Below are positions 43,599-53,870 of a stretch of DNA of 64,000 nt, piece after piece. Positions within the stretch are counted from its first letter, which is position 1, and every line of letters begins with the position of its first letter. Origin of the DNA: Myroides odoratus DSM 2801 (GTDB taxonomy: Bacteria > Bacteroidota > Bacteroidia > Flavobacteriales > Flavobacteriaceae); NCBI RefSeq assembly GCF_000243275.1, contig NZ_CM001437.1, positions 3,404,796 to 3,468,795 of the forward strand. The letters are read 5' to 3'. The notes under the pieces were generated by a model, which was given only the letters and a program-made list of their open reading frames with translations, had not been told where the DNA came from and did no database searches. The position numbers and the translations under genes were made by a program.

Positions 43599-46500
43599 AT
43601 GAAAAAAATAGTGTATTTCTTACAACTTATACTTTTACTTTTTGTACATCAGGTATTTGCACAAAAAGGGAATATAAATGCAGGACAAGCAAAAGGAAGT
43701 ATAGAAGAGATTGAACAACGTGGTAGTTACGTAGATCAAATCAGCCCTGATAAGCTAACGAGCTTGCCAATTGGAATAAAAACAAGAATAGCGGGAGATA
43801 ATACGACGTATACTTTGGGCATTACCAAAGCGCGTTTTTATGCTACGTATACTGAATTACAGGTGTTTGCTAAAATAGATATTCCACAAAAAGACGAGAG
43901 CGGGATGCCGATGAGTCTCTTTTTTGGGGCGGATGATATCAAACTATCCCATGATGGTGGAATTATAGGGGATGCTAAGTTGGCGTTGTTGGGCGATATT
44001 AATATTCCCATCAACAAAGACAGTTGGCAAATTAACTTATATGGAGGTTTTGATCAAGCTACGGGACAAACGGAAGATTTGACTTATGTTGTGATGGATT
44101 GTGATGGATTCAAGGAATTGAAAATCAGTGGGTCGGTAGAGTTTTCTAGACAGTTGCTCTTGCCGATTGTTCAAGGACAAATAGCTGAAGCACCCGAACA
44201 AGTGGAACGTGTATTGAGCAATGGAAGAAGGAAAAAAGTGCCCAATCGCGTATTTGGTGAATTTGAATTTACTGCGAGTAGCTGGAATGATATTTTAGTT
44301 GAGGTATCCTTGACTCCTTTTGTGCTAACTAAAAAACAAAATGCTTCGAATTACGACAGTAATTTTACCTTTTTGATCAATCGTGCGGTGTTGGATTTAA
44401 GTGATATTCGCAATAGTAATGCGATGCGATTCCCCGCAGTTTACCGTGAAAAAGGGCTGTTGTTTCCCAGTGAAAATAGCTGGAAAGGGGTGTATATAGA
44501 GACTTTAGATGTGGGATTGCCACAAGAATTTAAGACCAAACAAACAGCACAAGCGAATCAACGTATTTTTATTGGTGCCTCTGAATTGTTGATTGATAAA
44601 TACGGTGTATCAGGTACGATTTACGCAGATAATTTATTTCCTTTATCGGAAGGGGTCACGGATAAACAACAAGCTTGGGCCTATTCTTTAGACCACTTAA
44701 GTGTTCAATTAGAATTAAATAAAATTGTAAAAGGAGAATTGTCTGGTGAGGTGCTTTTGCCGATTACCAAAGAACAAGCGGCAACAGATCAGCCTGATAC
44801 GGGAACACCTCCTTCGATTCCGCCAACTACAACGGAAACACAAGAACCTCCTACACGAGGTGGATTCCGTTATCGCGGGATTATTGCTGAAAATGAATAC
44901 AGCTTGACGGTACAAACAACCCATGCCATCAATTTTGATATATGGAAGGCCAAAGCTACTTTAGAAAAGAATAGCTTAATTCAGTTTAAGGTCAAAGACA
45001 GTAAGTTTTTACCTAAAGCGATTCTTCACGGAAAAGTCAATATTGGAGTGTCTAAATCGAGTAAAGACGAGGTAGAAGAAGAGGCTTATGGCAAAAAAAC
45101 AGTAGAATTTAAAGGGTTAACCTTCCGAGATTTCAAATTGCAAACCGAAGCTCCAATGATTGAAATTGGTAGTATGGCCTATACGGACAATATGAGTTTC
45201 GGAAATTTCCCAGTTAGTTTAAAGCGCATTGAAGTTCACGCACAAAATCAAAATGCCAATTTATATTTTGATTTAGGACTTAATTTAATGGACGCTAGCG
45301 AGCTAAAAGCAGATGCGTCGATTGGGATTCTCGGAAAATTAGTTGAAGATAATGGGCGTCAGCGCTGGAAATTCTCTGGTTTGGATTTATCTTCTATTAG
45401 TATACAAGGAAAACTCAGCGGATTTGAATTAGAAGGTCGTTTGGATTTATTGGAGAATCATCCTTTATATGGCAATGGTTTTAATGCAGATTTACGCGTA
45501 GCCATGTCAGGGGCATTTGAAGTAAAAGCCAAAGCAATTTTTGGAAAGAAAGATTTCCGCTATTGGTATTTTGATGCCAGTGCTAAAATTACCAATGGAG
45601 GGTATTTTATCAATGGTTTTGGAGGAGGAGCCTATTATAAAATGAAGCGTAGCGCTTTTGCTGACCCAGCTGAATTTTCTCCTACGGGATTAACGTATGA
45701 ACCTTATGAAAATGCAGGTTTAGGACTAAAAGCCATGGTGAGTTTTGCAGTGGGTAGTGATAATGTATTTAGTGGAGAAGCAGCTTTTGAGATGCAATTC
45801 AACAAACGTGGAGGATTGGATTATGCGGCTATTTACGGAAAAGGGAATGTATTAAAAGCCATTCCTGGAATGGAGGATATCAATAATGCAATCGCGAAAG
45901 TCACCAGTGGATTGGAATCAAAAATGGCCTTTTTGAATTTGCCAACAGATGCGCAAAATGACAATCGCAGTAGTATTGAAAAGCGCTTTTTGCCTTTAGC
46001 AGAAAAGGTCACGCCAGAAACTCAAGACGATATGGCGACCATTAGTTTTAAGGCGGCTATACAATTTGACTTTGTCAATCAATCCACTCATGGTACTTTA
46101 GATGTGTTTATTAATGCCGGATTTATTTCTGGGGTAGGACCAGGAGGGCGAGCAGGTTGGGCGGTATTCCACAAAGACCCAAGAGATTGGTATTTATATA
46201 TCGGAACTCCAGATGATCGTATCGGTATTAAGATGGGAGTGGCAGGCGTATCGCTTAAAACGACTTCTTATTTTATGGCAGGTACAAAACTACCGGGGTC
46301 TCCACCTCCGCCGCCGCAAGTGGCGCGTATTTTAGGCGTAGAGGCAGAACAGCTAAACTATATGCGAGATGAAAACCTACTTGCCAATGCTGGAGGTTTG
46401 GCATTTGGGGCTGACCTGAGTATTGATACTGGAGATTTGTCATTTTTAATCTTTTATGCCAATTTTCAAGCTGGGATAGGCTTTGATATTATGTTGAAAG

Positions 46501-48251
46501 ACTATGGGGAAGCTGCTTGTGATAATACGGGAAAAACAATTGGTATTGATGGTTGGTATGCCAATGGGCAGTCGTATGCGTATTTACAAGGGGAACTTGG
46601 CGTACGTGTGAAATTGTTGTTTATTCGAATGAAAATTCCAATTATTACGGCTGGTGCTGCGGTACTCTTACAGGCTAAATTACCGAATCCCGTGTGGTTA
46701 AGAGGGTATGTTGGAGGATATATGAACGTATTAGGTGGATTAATCAAAGGGCGTTTTAACTTTAAGATGACCATTGGTAAGCAATGTGAATTTACGCAAG
46801 GGGGAGTTCTGGATGGGATGAAGCTCATCGCAGATGTATCTCCTAAAAATGAATCTACTGATGTCAGCGTATTTGCAGTTCCTCAGGCAAGTTTCTCCCT
46901 CAAGGTAAATGAGGCAATGGAAATCCCAGAAGACGATGGTAAAAACACCTATAAAGTCATTCTCGAACGTTTTGATGTGGTAGATGAAACAGGTAAAAAA
47001 GTAGCAGGTCGTTTGGAATGGTCTGCCATGAAAGACCGTGTAAATTTCATTTCTACGAATATTTTAGATCCACATACTGTACATAAAGCACAGGTAGAAG
47101 TGAGTTTCCAAAAAATGGAAAATGGGGTATTTCGCCCTATAATGGAAAACGGACAACTAGTTAAAGAATATGAAGAACGCCTCTTTACAACAGGGGATGC
47201 GCCAACGTATATTCCATTGACGAATGTGCAATATGCTTATCCAGTAGTGGAGCAAAAGTATTTCTTGCCGAATGAATACACCCAAGGATATGTACAGTTG
47301 AAACGCGGACAAGATTATTTGTTTGATTTGACACAGTGGAAAACAGCGGTGAAGATTGTCGAAAAGCAAACGGGAAAAACATATCCTACAGCGTTTAATT
47401 ACAACGAACAAACCAAAGAATTACACTATGAATTGCCTAAACTAAAAACGGCTTCGGACTATCAGTTGCTGGTATATAGTACAATGGATGCCCAAGAGCA
47501 AAAACAGCAACAGCAATCAGGAGATGTAACCCGTGTAGAGGAAGAAGGCAATGACTATGCTGTAGGCGGAAAATTTGCGGAGGACCTTATTCAAGAAGGA
47601 GAGATTGAACGATTGAGCTACCCATTTAGCAGTAGCCGATATAAGACATTCGACTCGAAAATAAACGATATTAAAGTGGCGAATTACAGCTATATCGTTG
47701 TAAGTGCGGATGTATTGACTTTAGCAAATAACCTCAAAGATGCTGAGCCTTTTGAAGAAATGGATTTAGTAGGGACGACTTATACTGCAGATCAACCGTT
47801 GATTGCGGTAGAAGCAACTTTAGAAGATAAGTACTTTACTTCGATGATCAACCCAATGTTGTACAGTCAATTGCCTATTGGTGGCTTGTATTCAATTTCG
47901 GCACGAGATGTAGAGGAGTATGGTCTTGTTCCTAAAAAAGCCCTTGGAATTCACAGCTATTATCTCAATAGTGTACAAACGGGAATGACTCATGGTTTTG
48001 TTAGAACATATTTCCCATACGAGTATCAATTAGCCCGTATATATAAACGCGATATGATGGATGTTTATGGTCAGATTGTCAATGATGTCGCTTCAGGTAG
48101 ATTGGCACCTACCCATCCAGCCTATCAGTTTTTAAATCAGACCTATCCTGCGATGTTGAAAGGAGATTATAGCATAAAAATGCGCTATACACTTCCAGGT
48201 GAAAAACAACAAAAGGAAGCAAAACAAGTATTTAAGAAGCGTACAGAATAA
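43599..48251 (+). CDS. Giant secreted protein of unknown function, 1550 aa
   Basis: A 1550-residue protein with a signal peptide (…H-Q-V-F-A-Q). The first 1100 residues are beta-rich and glycine-containing, with long strand repeats reminiscent of a large barrel or beta-solenoid. A proline run lies near residue 905 (S-P-P-P-P-P). From about 1090 there are Ig-like domains (S-F-S-L-K-V-N-E-A-M-E-I), then helical segments. No family was recognised. It sits immediately before the modular toxin gene in the same operon, suggesting a role in exporting, anchoring or assembling it (inference). Confidence 0.7.
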   Translation: MKKIVYFLQLILLLFVHQVFAQKGNINAGQAKGSIEEIEQRGSYVDQISPDKLTSLPIGIKTRIAGDNTTYTLGITKARFYATYTELQVFAKIDIPQKDESGMPMSLFFGADDIKLSHDGGIIGDAKLALLGDINIPINKDSWQINLYGGFDQATGQTEDLTYVVMDCDGFKELKISGSVEFSRQLLLPIVQGQIAEAPEQVERVLSNGRRKKVPNRVFGEFEFTASSWNDILVEVSLTPFVLTKKQNASNYDSNFTFLINRAVLDLSDIRNSNAMRFPAVYREKGLLFPSENSWKGVYIETLDVGLPQEFKTKQTAQANQRIFIGASELLIDKYGVSGTIYADNLFPLSEGVTDKQQAWAYSLDHLSVQLELNKIVKGELSGEVLLPITKEQAATDQPDTGTPPSIPPTTTETQEPPTRGGFRYRGIIAENEYSLTVQTTHAINFDIWKAKATLEKNSLIQFKVKDSKFLPKAILHGKVNIGVSKSSKDEVEEEAYGKKTVEFKGLTFRDFKLQTEAPMIEIGSMAYTDNMSFGNFPVSLKRIEVHAQNQNANLYFDLGLNLMDASELKADASIGILGKLVEDNGRQRWKFSGLDLSSISIQGKLSGFELEGRLDLLENHPLYGNGFNADLRVAMSGAFEVKAKAIFGKKDFRYWYFDASAKITNGGYFINGFGGGAYYKMKRSAFADPAEFSPTGLTYEPYENAGLGLKAMVSFAVGSDNVFSGEAAFEMQFNKRGGLDYAAIYGKGNVLKAIPGMEDINNAIAKVTSGLESKMAFLNLPTDAQNDNRSSIEKRFLPLAEKVTPETQDDMATISFKAAIQFDFVNQSTHGTLDVFINAGFISGVGPGGRAGWAVFHKDPRDWYLYIGTPDDRIGIKMGVAGVSLKTTSYFMAGTKLPGSPPPPPQVARILGVEAEQLNYMRDENLLANAGGLAFGADLSIDTGDLSFLIFYANFQAGIGFDIMLKDYGEAACDNTGKTIGIDGWYANGQSYAYLQGELGVRVKLLFIRMKIPIITAGAAVLLQAKLPNPVWLRGYVGGYMNVLGGLIKGRFNFKMTIGKQCEFTQGGVLDGMKLIADVSPKNESTDVSVFAVPQASFSLKVNEAMEIPEDDGKNTYKVILERFDVVDETGKKVAGRLEWSAMKDRVNFISTNILDPHTVHKAQVEVSFQKMENGVFRPIMENGQLVKEYEERLFTTGDAPTYIPLTNVQYAYPVVEQKYFLPNEYTQGYVQLKRGQDYLFDLTQWKTAVKIVEKQTGKTYPTAFNYNEQTKELHYELPKLKTASDYQLLVYSTMDAQEQKQQQQSGDVTRVEEEGNDYAVGGKFAEDLIQEGEIERLSYPFSSSRYKTFDSKINDIKVANYSYIVVSADVLTLANNLKDAEPFEEMDLVGTTYTADQPLIAVEATLEDKYFTSMINPMLYSQLPIGGLYSISARDVEEYGLVPKKALGIHSYYLNSVQTGMTHGFVRTYFPYEYQLARIYKRDMMDVYGQIVNDVASGRLAPTHPAYQFLNQTYPAMLKGDYSIKMRYTLPGEKQQKEAKQVFKKRTE

Positions 48252-48263
48252 GTAAATAGAATA

Positions 48264-48298
48264 AACCCTAAGAGCATACAACTCTTAGGGTTAACCCT
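48264..48298 (+). other. Intercistronic switch-like hairpins
   Basis: An 11-bp stem (AACCCTAAGAG with CTCTTAGGGTT, loop CATACAA) lies between the two largest genes of the operon. Its right arm ends in AGGGTT, which can instead pair with the following AACCCT (palindrome AGGGTTAACCCT at 48287-48298). The two pairings exclude each other. There is no T run, so it is not a simple terminator; it may act in mRNA processing or in control of toxin expression (inference). Confidence 0.5.
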
Positions 48299-48313
48299 CA
48301 AAAATAAGACAAG

Positions 48314-51300
48314 GTGAATAAGGTGAACAAGAGCATACAACACATCGTCCTCTACATCTTTTGTATGACGATTGGTTTACTACAAAACGTATCAGCACAA
48401 GTTTATCCCGTGCAGGTAGTACCAACGGTAATAAGCCCTTATAGCAGTAAATTAAGCGATTATTCCAATGCGATGGTCAATCGCATCAACCTGCAATTAA
48501 TTAGTACAGACGTATTGATGAATCGCAGGGAAGTCGATTTACGCGTAAAAATTCAAGGAAATGGCATAACAGCACAAAGTCGTGTACTGCTTACAGGAGC
48601 CCGTCCCATTTACTTAAATGGAGGGGAAATCCAAAGCTTGAGTAGTAGTGAATTGGCGACTTATTTTCGCTATGATAACCTAGAAGGGATTAGTTCTACT
48701 CAATACAGCAATCCGTTGCCTGATGGGGTTTATACGATTTGTTTTCAGGTATTTGACAAGCTTACCCAGAAGGTGTTGTCTACTAGTGGATGTAGTACTA
48801 TGTATTTGATGTTGAATGATCCACCATTACTGAATATACCGAGTAATAAGGAAGAAATTTCCACCAGTGATTTTCCTTTGGTTATATTCAGTTGGACACC
48901 GCGTCAGCTCAATGCCACCAATGTCAGCTATCGCTTTGAGTTAAAAGAGCTCTTGGATCCTACGATGGATCCCACCTTTGCTTTTGAGGTCAGTCGTCCG
49001 TTGTATGCAGAAGACGATTTGCGTATGACTACCTTAGTCTATGATATCAACAAACCTAATTTACTACCTGGTAAGCGATATGCTTGGCGTGTACGCGCAA
49101 TTTCTACCAGTGGATTAGGTGAAAATAGTGTATTTAAAAACAATGGATATAGCGAGGTATATAGTTTTACCTACAGCAGTACATGTAGTGCTCCGCGCTT
49201 TTTATTGAGTGAGCAACAAGCCAATAACCGCGTGAAGATCATGTGGCAAGGAGAAAATAGTCAACAGCGCTATCATGTGCAATATCGCAAAGCAGGGATA
49301 CAAGATGCGGCTTGGTTTGATCTTTATACCGTGAATACGCAAAGCATGTTGAGCCATTTAGAACCCGGATTTACCTATGAATTTCGAGTGGGGGCTAGTT
49401 GCCAACAAGCGTCTTATGGGGTGGAGCCCAGTTTTACCTATAGCTCGATTCAAACCTTTTACTTAGAAGCAAAAAACAACAGTACCACCTATAACTGTGG
49501 AATTGTTCCTGATCTAAAGGTGACCAACCAACAACCCTTGGGAGGCTTGGTTATCAACGAGACGTTTATGGCTGGGGATTTCCCAGTAAAGGTACTGGAG
49601 GTTGATGGATCAAATGGCGTGTTTAGCGGTAGAGGGTATATTGTAGTCCCTTATTTGTTTGATACGCGCATAGCAGTTGAGTTTTCCAATGTAGCGATTA
49701 ATGCGGATTACCAATTGATGCGTGGAGTAGTAGAAACTACCTATGATCCGAATTGGGAGAATGTAGAGTTTATTGATAATTTAGTAGATACAAACCAACA
49801 AGAAATTACCCTTCCCTTTCCGATTGCGGATTTACCAGAAGGGATTCAAATAGGTCCTGGAGGAGATTTATTGATTAAAGGAGATGACGGACGTACAGAA
49901 ACGTTCCCAGGAGGAAAGGACACCGTTATAACCGATAGCACAGGACAAGTGTATTATATCGACAAAGACGGTAAGGTATCTGGACCGACAGCTGTGGCAG
50001 AAGGAGGTAAACCAACTCTAGAAAACACAGATGGTGTGAATAAAAATGGAGAAGTTCAGGCATTCACAGCTAAGGGAATTTCAGTTGCTTTTGAATCTGA
50101 TGACGCTTTTGATGCGGTGGAGTATAACCAAGGCTTAACTTCCGATTACAAGAAGATTGGAGGAAACTACCTTCCATTTAAAGCTGTAGTAAAAGGGAGT
50201 AGTGCTAAAATTCGAGCTAGAGTAACGCTCTCGGATAGTCAACTGCCTCTAGATCGTTTAGTGTTTAAAACAAGCACAGGAACCCATATTGATGCCAAAC
50301 GCGTTGCTAACAGCAATGATTTTGAGCTAACGGTTAACGGAATGCAGTCTAACGCTATAGAAGAAGTACAGGCAAGCATCAAGCAAGGAGAGCAATACAA
50401 AGTAGCAGGTGCATTTAAGTTAGTACATCTCGATACTCGTACAGTAGAATTGCGTTTAGTTCCTACTTCCGATCAGGTAAACCTAGAGGGTGTCATAGCG
50501 GAATTGCAATCGATTTATGCTCAGGTAGGCGTTACGGTTCAAGCCACTGTTCAGCCTGTATTCTCTATTGATTCTTATGTAGAGGGAACTCAAGTAGAAA
50601 CAGCGGATGAAAAAGGCGATTTATCGACGTATAGCACAGTCCAACAGCGAATAATCACTGCCTATCAAGGGGCACAAACCCTAGACAAGGCTTACTATAT
50701 TTTTGTAACAGAAAAAGGGAGTAGTACAAATCAACAGGGGTATATGCGCCTCAATGGACAATTTGGTTTTGTATTCCGCGCTTCTGATGCTTCGACAATT
50801 AGCCGTACAATCGCGCATGAATTGGGTCACGGTGCCTTTAAATTAGAACACCCTTTTGCGGCATTCAAGAGCAAAGGCCTTCGAGAGGGGACTACAAATA
50901 GCTTGATGGATTATGCTACAACATCCACCAACTTCATCTTTACGGATTGGAGACAAATTAATGATCCGAAGTTGAGGTTGTATGCTTTCCAAGGACAGGG
51001 GGATGGGGAGAAGGTTCTCAATGATTATAAATTAGAAGATGATAGCTATTTTGTGACTCCAGCAGGAGAGTTACTTTATTTAACAAAAGGAACCTCATTA
51101 TCGTACTTATGTGAAAATCCTAATTTAAATGGATTTAATGGTGTAGTTTATGGATTTACTACTGCTGATGGAAAACGATATGTCAATGACATCAATATTC
51201 AGCTAAATGAGTTAAACTCAAGTGGAGGTGTTTTTAGAGGCTATTATCAAGTAGATCCAATTGATCGCACTTTCATTAAAGATAGTCAAGGTAACCGAGT

Positions 51301-52840
51301 TTTATATAAAAATACGCAAAGTCCTCTAAAAGGAGGAAAACAACTTGTTCATTTTGTACATGCAATACCAGAAGGAACAGATGTTTTATACTATATTCTT
51401 AGAGAAGAAGTTACTTTGACGGATGATTGGATATCAAAAACACCAGATTACAGCGGTAGCCGTTATAAAGAAAGAAAATATAATGCACAGGGAGAGTATG
51501 TTACTATAGTCGTATCTACTGGATGTGATGATTATGATGTGTTTGTTGAAAATATTTCTATTCAAGATAAGATTACTTTAGAAGTATTTAAAAACAAGAA
51601 AACAGGTAAGTATCAAGTTCATGTAGCCCTACTCGGAAAGGCAAGGGACAAAAAATACGAAGGAGATAAAACGGAAATAGAGAACCAGTTAAAGGCTATT
51701 GCAGAAGAAAAACTCAATGAGCTTAATGGTTTAGATGGAGTTAAGTCACCAAGTTCATCTTTAGGAGTATTTGATGTTGAAGGAGAAGATGCAGGGGAGT
51801 TTTATGTAGCAGAGATGGATGGTCGCCAGTGGTTAAAAACAATTGGGGATTTAGGGTCAAGCGTATGGGAAACAGCAAATCTACCAGAAGCCTATTGGAA
51901 TAAAGACAGTGGGTATGCTACTTCTAGTATTCACGTTCCTCCAATATTTGCAGGAGTTAGTAACGGATTGACGGAAGAAGCTCTTGGACTCCAACAGTTG
52001 GTTAAACTGGGGTATGATGTAGTTTCTAAAGAGGAAGTGCGCATAGGGATATGGGAAGGACTAACGAATATAACTTTTAATTCGGTAATTGATGCAGGAG
52101 ATGAAGCTATAAGAAACAGAGTTAATCAATATGCTAATCATGTAGAAAAGCCCTATATCGCTCAGCATGCATTAGGAAGAGATGCCATACAAGCAGTTAC
52201 AACAGCAGTAGGGATTGGGGTAATTACAAAAAGTGGTAAATTAGCAGATGAGGTCGCTGATATTGGGAAACAAGTAAAGAAAGAAGCGAGAAAAAAAGCA
52301 ACCAAAGAATTTTTGAAGGAATTTGATCCAACTTTCATTGAAAAATTAAAGAAGATACCTAACTACGATAAATTAGAGGCAGCTTTGATTGAAAGTTGGA
52401 AAAAACATCATGGAAGTAAGTTTAGTTTGCAATATATTTATGATAATGATTTAGTTGATAAAATAAAAGGATTTGAGTTAAAAGTTCATGCAGATGGTAA
52501 CTTTACAGCTGATATGGTTTTAAAAGGAGGATTAGGAAAAGTTGATAAATTTGTAGAATTTAAAAGTTGGAAAACAGGTAGCTTTAGTTTATTAAATGGA
52601 TCTCAATACAAAAACCAATTGAAAGCCTATATGCAATCAGGTAATTTTGAACAAATATTTGATGCTCAGAAATTAATAAAAGATGGTGTTACTAATCCAG
52701 ATAAGTTTGTAAAAGAGAAAATAGTTGATATGATAAAAAAGAATCCTGAGGATTTTAAAAGTTTTTTCCCTAACGAATTGATTGATATTAATCAATTAGA
52801 TATTAATAGTGCTATTATTCAAAATTTCACAGCTAAATAG
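48314..52840 (+). CDS. Modular polymorphic toxin: TANFOR/FN3, zincin and nuclease domains
   Basis: A 1508-residue protein starting at GTG, with a signal peptide (…N-V-S-A-Q). The first 290 residues resemble the TANFOR domain (P-V-Q-V-V-P-T-V-I-S-P-Y-S), followed by an FN3 module (about 292-385). A metzincin-like site lies at H835-E-L-G-H839-G-A-F-K-L-E-H846 with Met-turn S-L-M865-D-Y. The last 180 residues are a new domain with D1400 and E1415-F-K1417, the D...ExK pattern of PD-(D/E)xK nucleases. Modular build, a C-terminal nuclease and an adjoining candidate immunity gene are the hallmarks of polymorphic toxins; the protease could release the toxin. Domain names are from memory and need profile searches. 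Confidence 0.75.
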   Translation: MNKVNKSIQHIVLYIFCMTIGLLQNVSAQVYPVQVVPTVISPYSSKLSDYSNAMVNRINLQLISTDVLMNRREVDLRVKIQGNGITAQSRVLLTGARPIYLNGGEIQSLSSSELATYFRYDNLEGISSTQYSNPLPDGVYTICFQVFDKLTQKVLSTSGCSTMYLMLNDPPLLNIPSNKEEISTSDFPLVIFSWTPRQLNATNVSYRFELKELLDPTMDPTFAFEVSRPLYAEDDLRMTTLVYDINKPNLLPGKRYAWRVRAISTSGLGENSVFKNNGYSEVYSFTYSSTCSAPRFLLSEQQANNRVKIMWQGENSQQRYHVQYRKAGIQDAAWFDLYTVNTQSMLSHLEPGFTYEFRVGASCQQASYGVEPSFTYSSIQTFYLEAKNNSTTYNCGIVPDLKVTNQQPLGGLVINETFMAGDFPVKVLEVDGSNGVFSGRGYIVVPYLFDTRIAVEFSNVAINADYQLMRGVVETTYDPNWENVEFIDNLVDTNQQEITLPFPIADLPEGIQIGPGGDLLIKGDDGRTETFPGGKDTVITDSTGQVYYIDKDGKVSGPTAVAEGGKPTLENTDGVNKNGEVQAFTAKGISVAFESDDAFDAVEYNQGLTSDYKKIGGNYLPFKAVVKGSSAKIRARVTLSDSQLPLDRLVFKTSTGTHIDAKRVANSNDFELTVNGMQSNAIEEVQASIKQGEQYKVAGAFKLVHLDTRTVELRLVPTSDQVNLEGVIAELQSIYAQVGVTVQATVQPVFSIDSYVEGTQVETADEKGDLSTYSTVQQRIITAYQGAQTLDKAYYIFVTEKGSSTNQQGYMRLNGQFGFVFRASDASTISRTIAHELGHGAFKLEHPFAAFKSKGLREGTTNSLMDYATTSTNFIFTDWRQINDPKLRLYAFQGQGDGEKVLNDYKLEDDSYFVTPAGELLYLTKGTSLSYLCENPNLNGFNGVVYGFTTADGKRYVNDINIQLNELNSSGGVFRGYYQVDPIDRTFIKDSQGNRVLYKNTQSPLKGGKQLVHFVHAIPEGTDVLYYILREEVTLTDDWISKTPDYSGSRYKERKYNAQGEYVTIVVSTGCDDYDVFVENISIQDKITLEVFKNKKTGKYQVHVALLGKARDKKYEGDKTEIENQLKAIAEEKLNELNGLDGVKSPSSSLGVFDVEGEDAGEFYVAEMDGRQWLKTIGDLGSSVWETANLPEAYWNKDSGYATSSIHVPPIFAGVSNGLTEEALGLQQLVKLGYDVVSKEEVRIGIWEGLTNITFNSVIDAGDEAIRNRVNQYANHVEKPYIAQHALGRDAIQAVTTAVGIGVITKSGKLADEVADIGKQVKKEARKKATKEFLKEFDPTFIEKLKKIPNYDKLEAALIESWKKHHGSKFSLQYIYDNDLVDKIKGFELKVHADGNFTADMVLKGGLGKVDKFVEFKSWKTGSFSLLNGSQYKNQLKAYMQSGNFEQIFDAQKLIKDGVTNPDKFVKEKIVDMIKKNPEDFKSFFPNELIDINQLDINSAIIQNFTAK
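49775..50056 (+). repeat. Duplicated toxin core, copy in main gene
   Basis: This 282-bp in-frame segment (residues 488-581 of the modular toxin) recurs at 56507-56788 with about seven base differences by eye. Similarity falls abruptly to distant protein-level homology after 50056. Confidence 0.9.
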
Positions 52841-52850
52841 AGATCTAAAT

Positions 52851-53861
52851 ATGAAAGTAATAGAGAATGTTTTTAAATATCAATTACGTATTGACAATAT
52901 AGCCTGCTATAGTCAAAATAATAATATATATAATATATATGATTTTAATGGCTATTTGTTAAATAGTATTGAAGTAGAAGATTGTCATTGGTTTTTTCAA
53001 GACGAAAAATTCCTACAAATAGGAAATAATGGGAAGCTGGGATATTTTTCTGAGGATGTTTTTGTTAAACCGTTACTCAATTATTATCGCCCAATAGTCA
53101 ATAATATCGGTGTTTTCCATGACTACACAAATTCAGATGGTCGAACTCATAAAGAAATGCTTTTTGCTTTACCCGAAGAACAGCAAATTTTATCCGAGTG
53201 GCTGCCTAATCGTATTTTTCATGTACAAGATCAATACTGGGCAAATGATACAGAAGAAGACTTTAAATTGATAGATGTTGAAAGAGGAAAAGTATTATGG
53301 ACAATTCCTCAACCAAACGTAGAAAAACCTTATGGTTATAATGGGCTTACAAGCATTAAAAAAGTGTTGGGTATATACAAGGATTGTTTGTGGTTGCAGT
53401 TGCCTGATAGTCGTCTTTTAGTGTTAGATATTGATAATGGTTTTATAAAACATGAACTCAAACATGATTATTACATCGTTCATGAAAGGGGAACTTTTTT
53501 TGATTCAAAAGAAGGAGTATTAAAAATTTTCTTTTACAATCTGTATGCAAAATATAGTTTGGAATTGATGGATTTTGTAGAAGAATATGATTTAGGAATT
53601 CCAGAATTATTCCAAGCAACCTCAATGATTTCCATACCAAATGATAAGTATATTTATTATACAGCTAAATTGAATGATGTATCAATGATATCTAATGCAT
53701 ATGGTATTTTTGATTCAGAGAAAAAGGAAATTGTATTTCAAGGAGAAGAAATTGAAGAAGGAGGGTGTTTTTATCAAGAACCACAAGTTAACGACGAATT
53801 ATTTACGATTTTAGACGCCAAAGGAAATTTAATTATTCATCGATTGACTGATATTTTGTAA
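52851..53861 (+). CDS. Candidate immunity protein, beta-propeller-like
   Basis: A 336-residue cytoplasmic protein without signal peptide, ten bases after the toxin stop codon. It is built of short beta-rich blocks with recurring G-K-V-L-W-T-I, L-L-V-L-D-I-D-N-G and similar words, as in quinoprotein-like or WD-type propellers. A paralogue of similar length follows the first displaced toxin cassette (54539). Position directly after a toxin with a nuclease tip is the reason for calling it immunity; there is no direct evidence. The longer open frame overlaps the toxin; ATG 52851 is the natural start. Confidence 0.65.
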   Translation: MKVIENVFKYQLRIDNIACYSQNNNIYNIYDFNGYLLNSIEVEDCHWFFQDEKFLQIGNNGKLGYFSEDVFVKPLLNYYRPIVNNIGVFHDYTNSDGRTHKEMLFALPEEQQILSEWLPNRIFHVQDQYWANDTEEDFKLIDVERGKVLWTIPQPNVEKPYGYNGLTSIKKVLGIYKDCLWLQLPDSRLLVLDIDNGFIKHELKHDYYIVHERGTFFDSKEGVLKIFFYNLYAKYSLELMDFVEEYDLGIPELFQATSMISIPNDKYIYYTAKLNDVSMISNAYGIFDSEKKEIVFQGEEIEEGGCFYQEPQVNDELFTILDAKGNLIIHRLTDIL

Positions 53862-53870
53862 GATAGAACA

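Noticed and set aside
46502..46828. Minus-strand ORF of 108 codons inside the 1550-aa gene
   Set aside because: It is the complement of a well-supported coding frame and its product has no family features.
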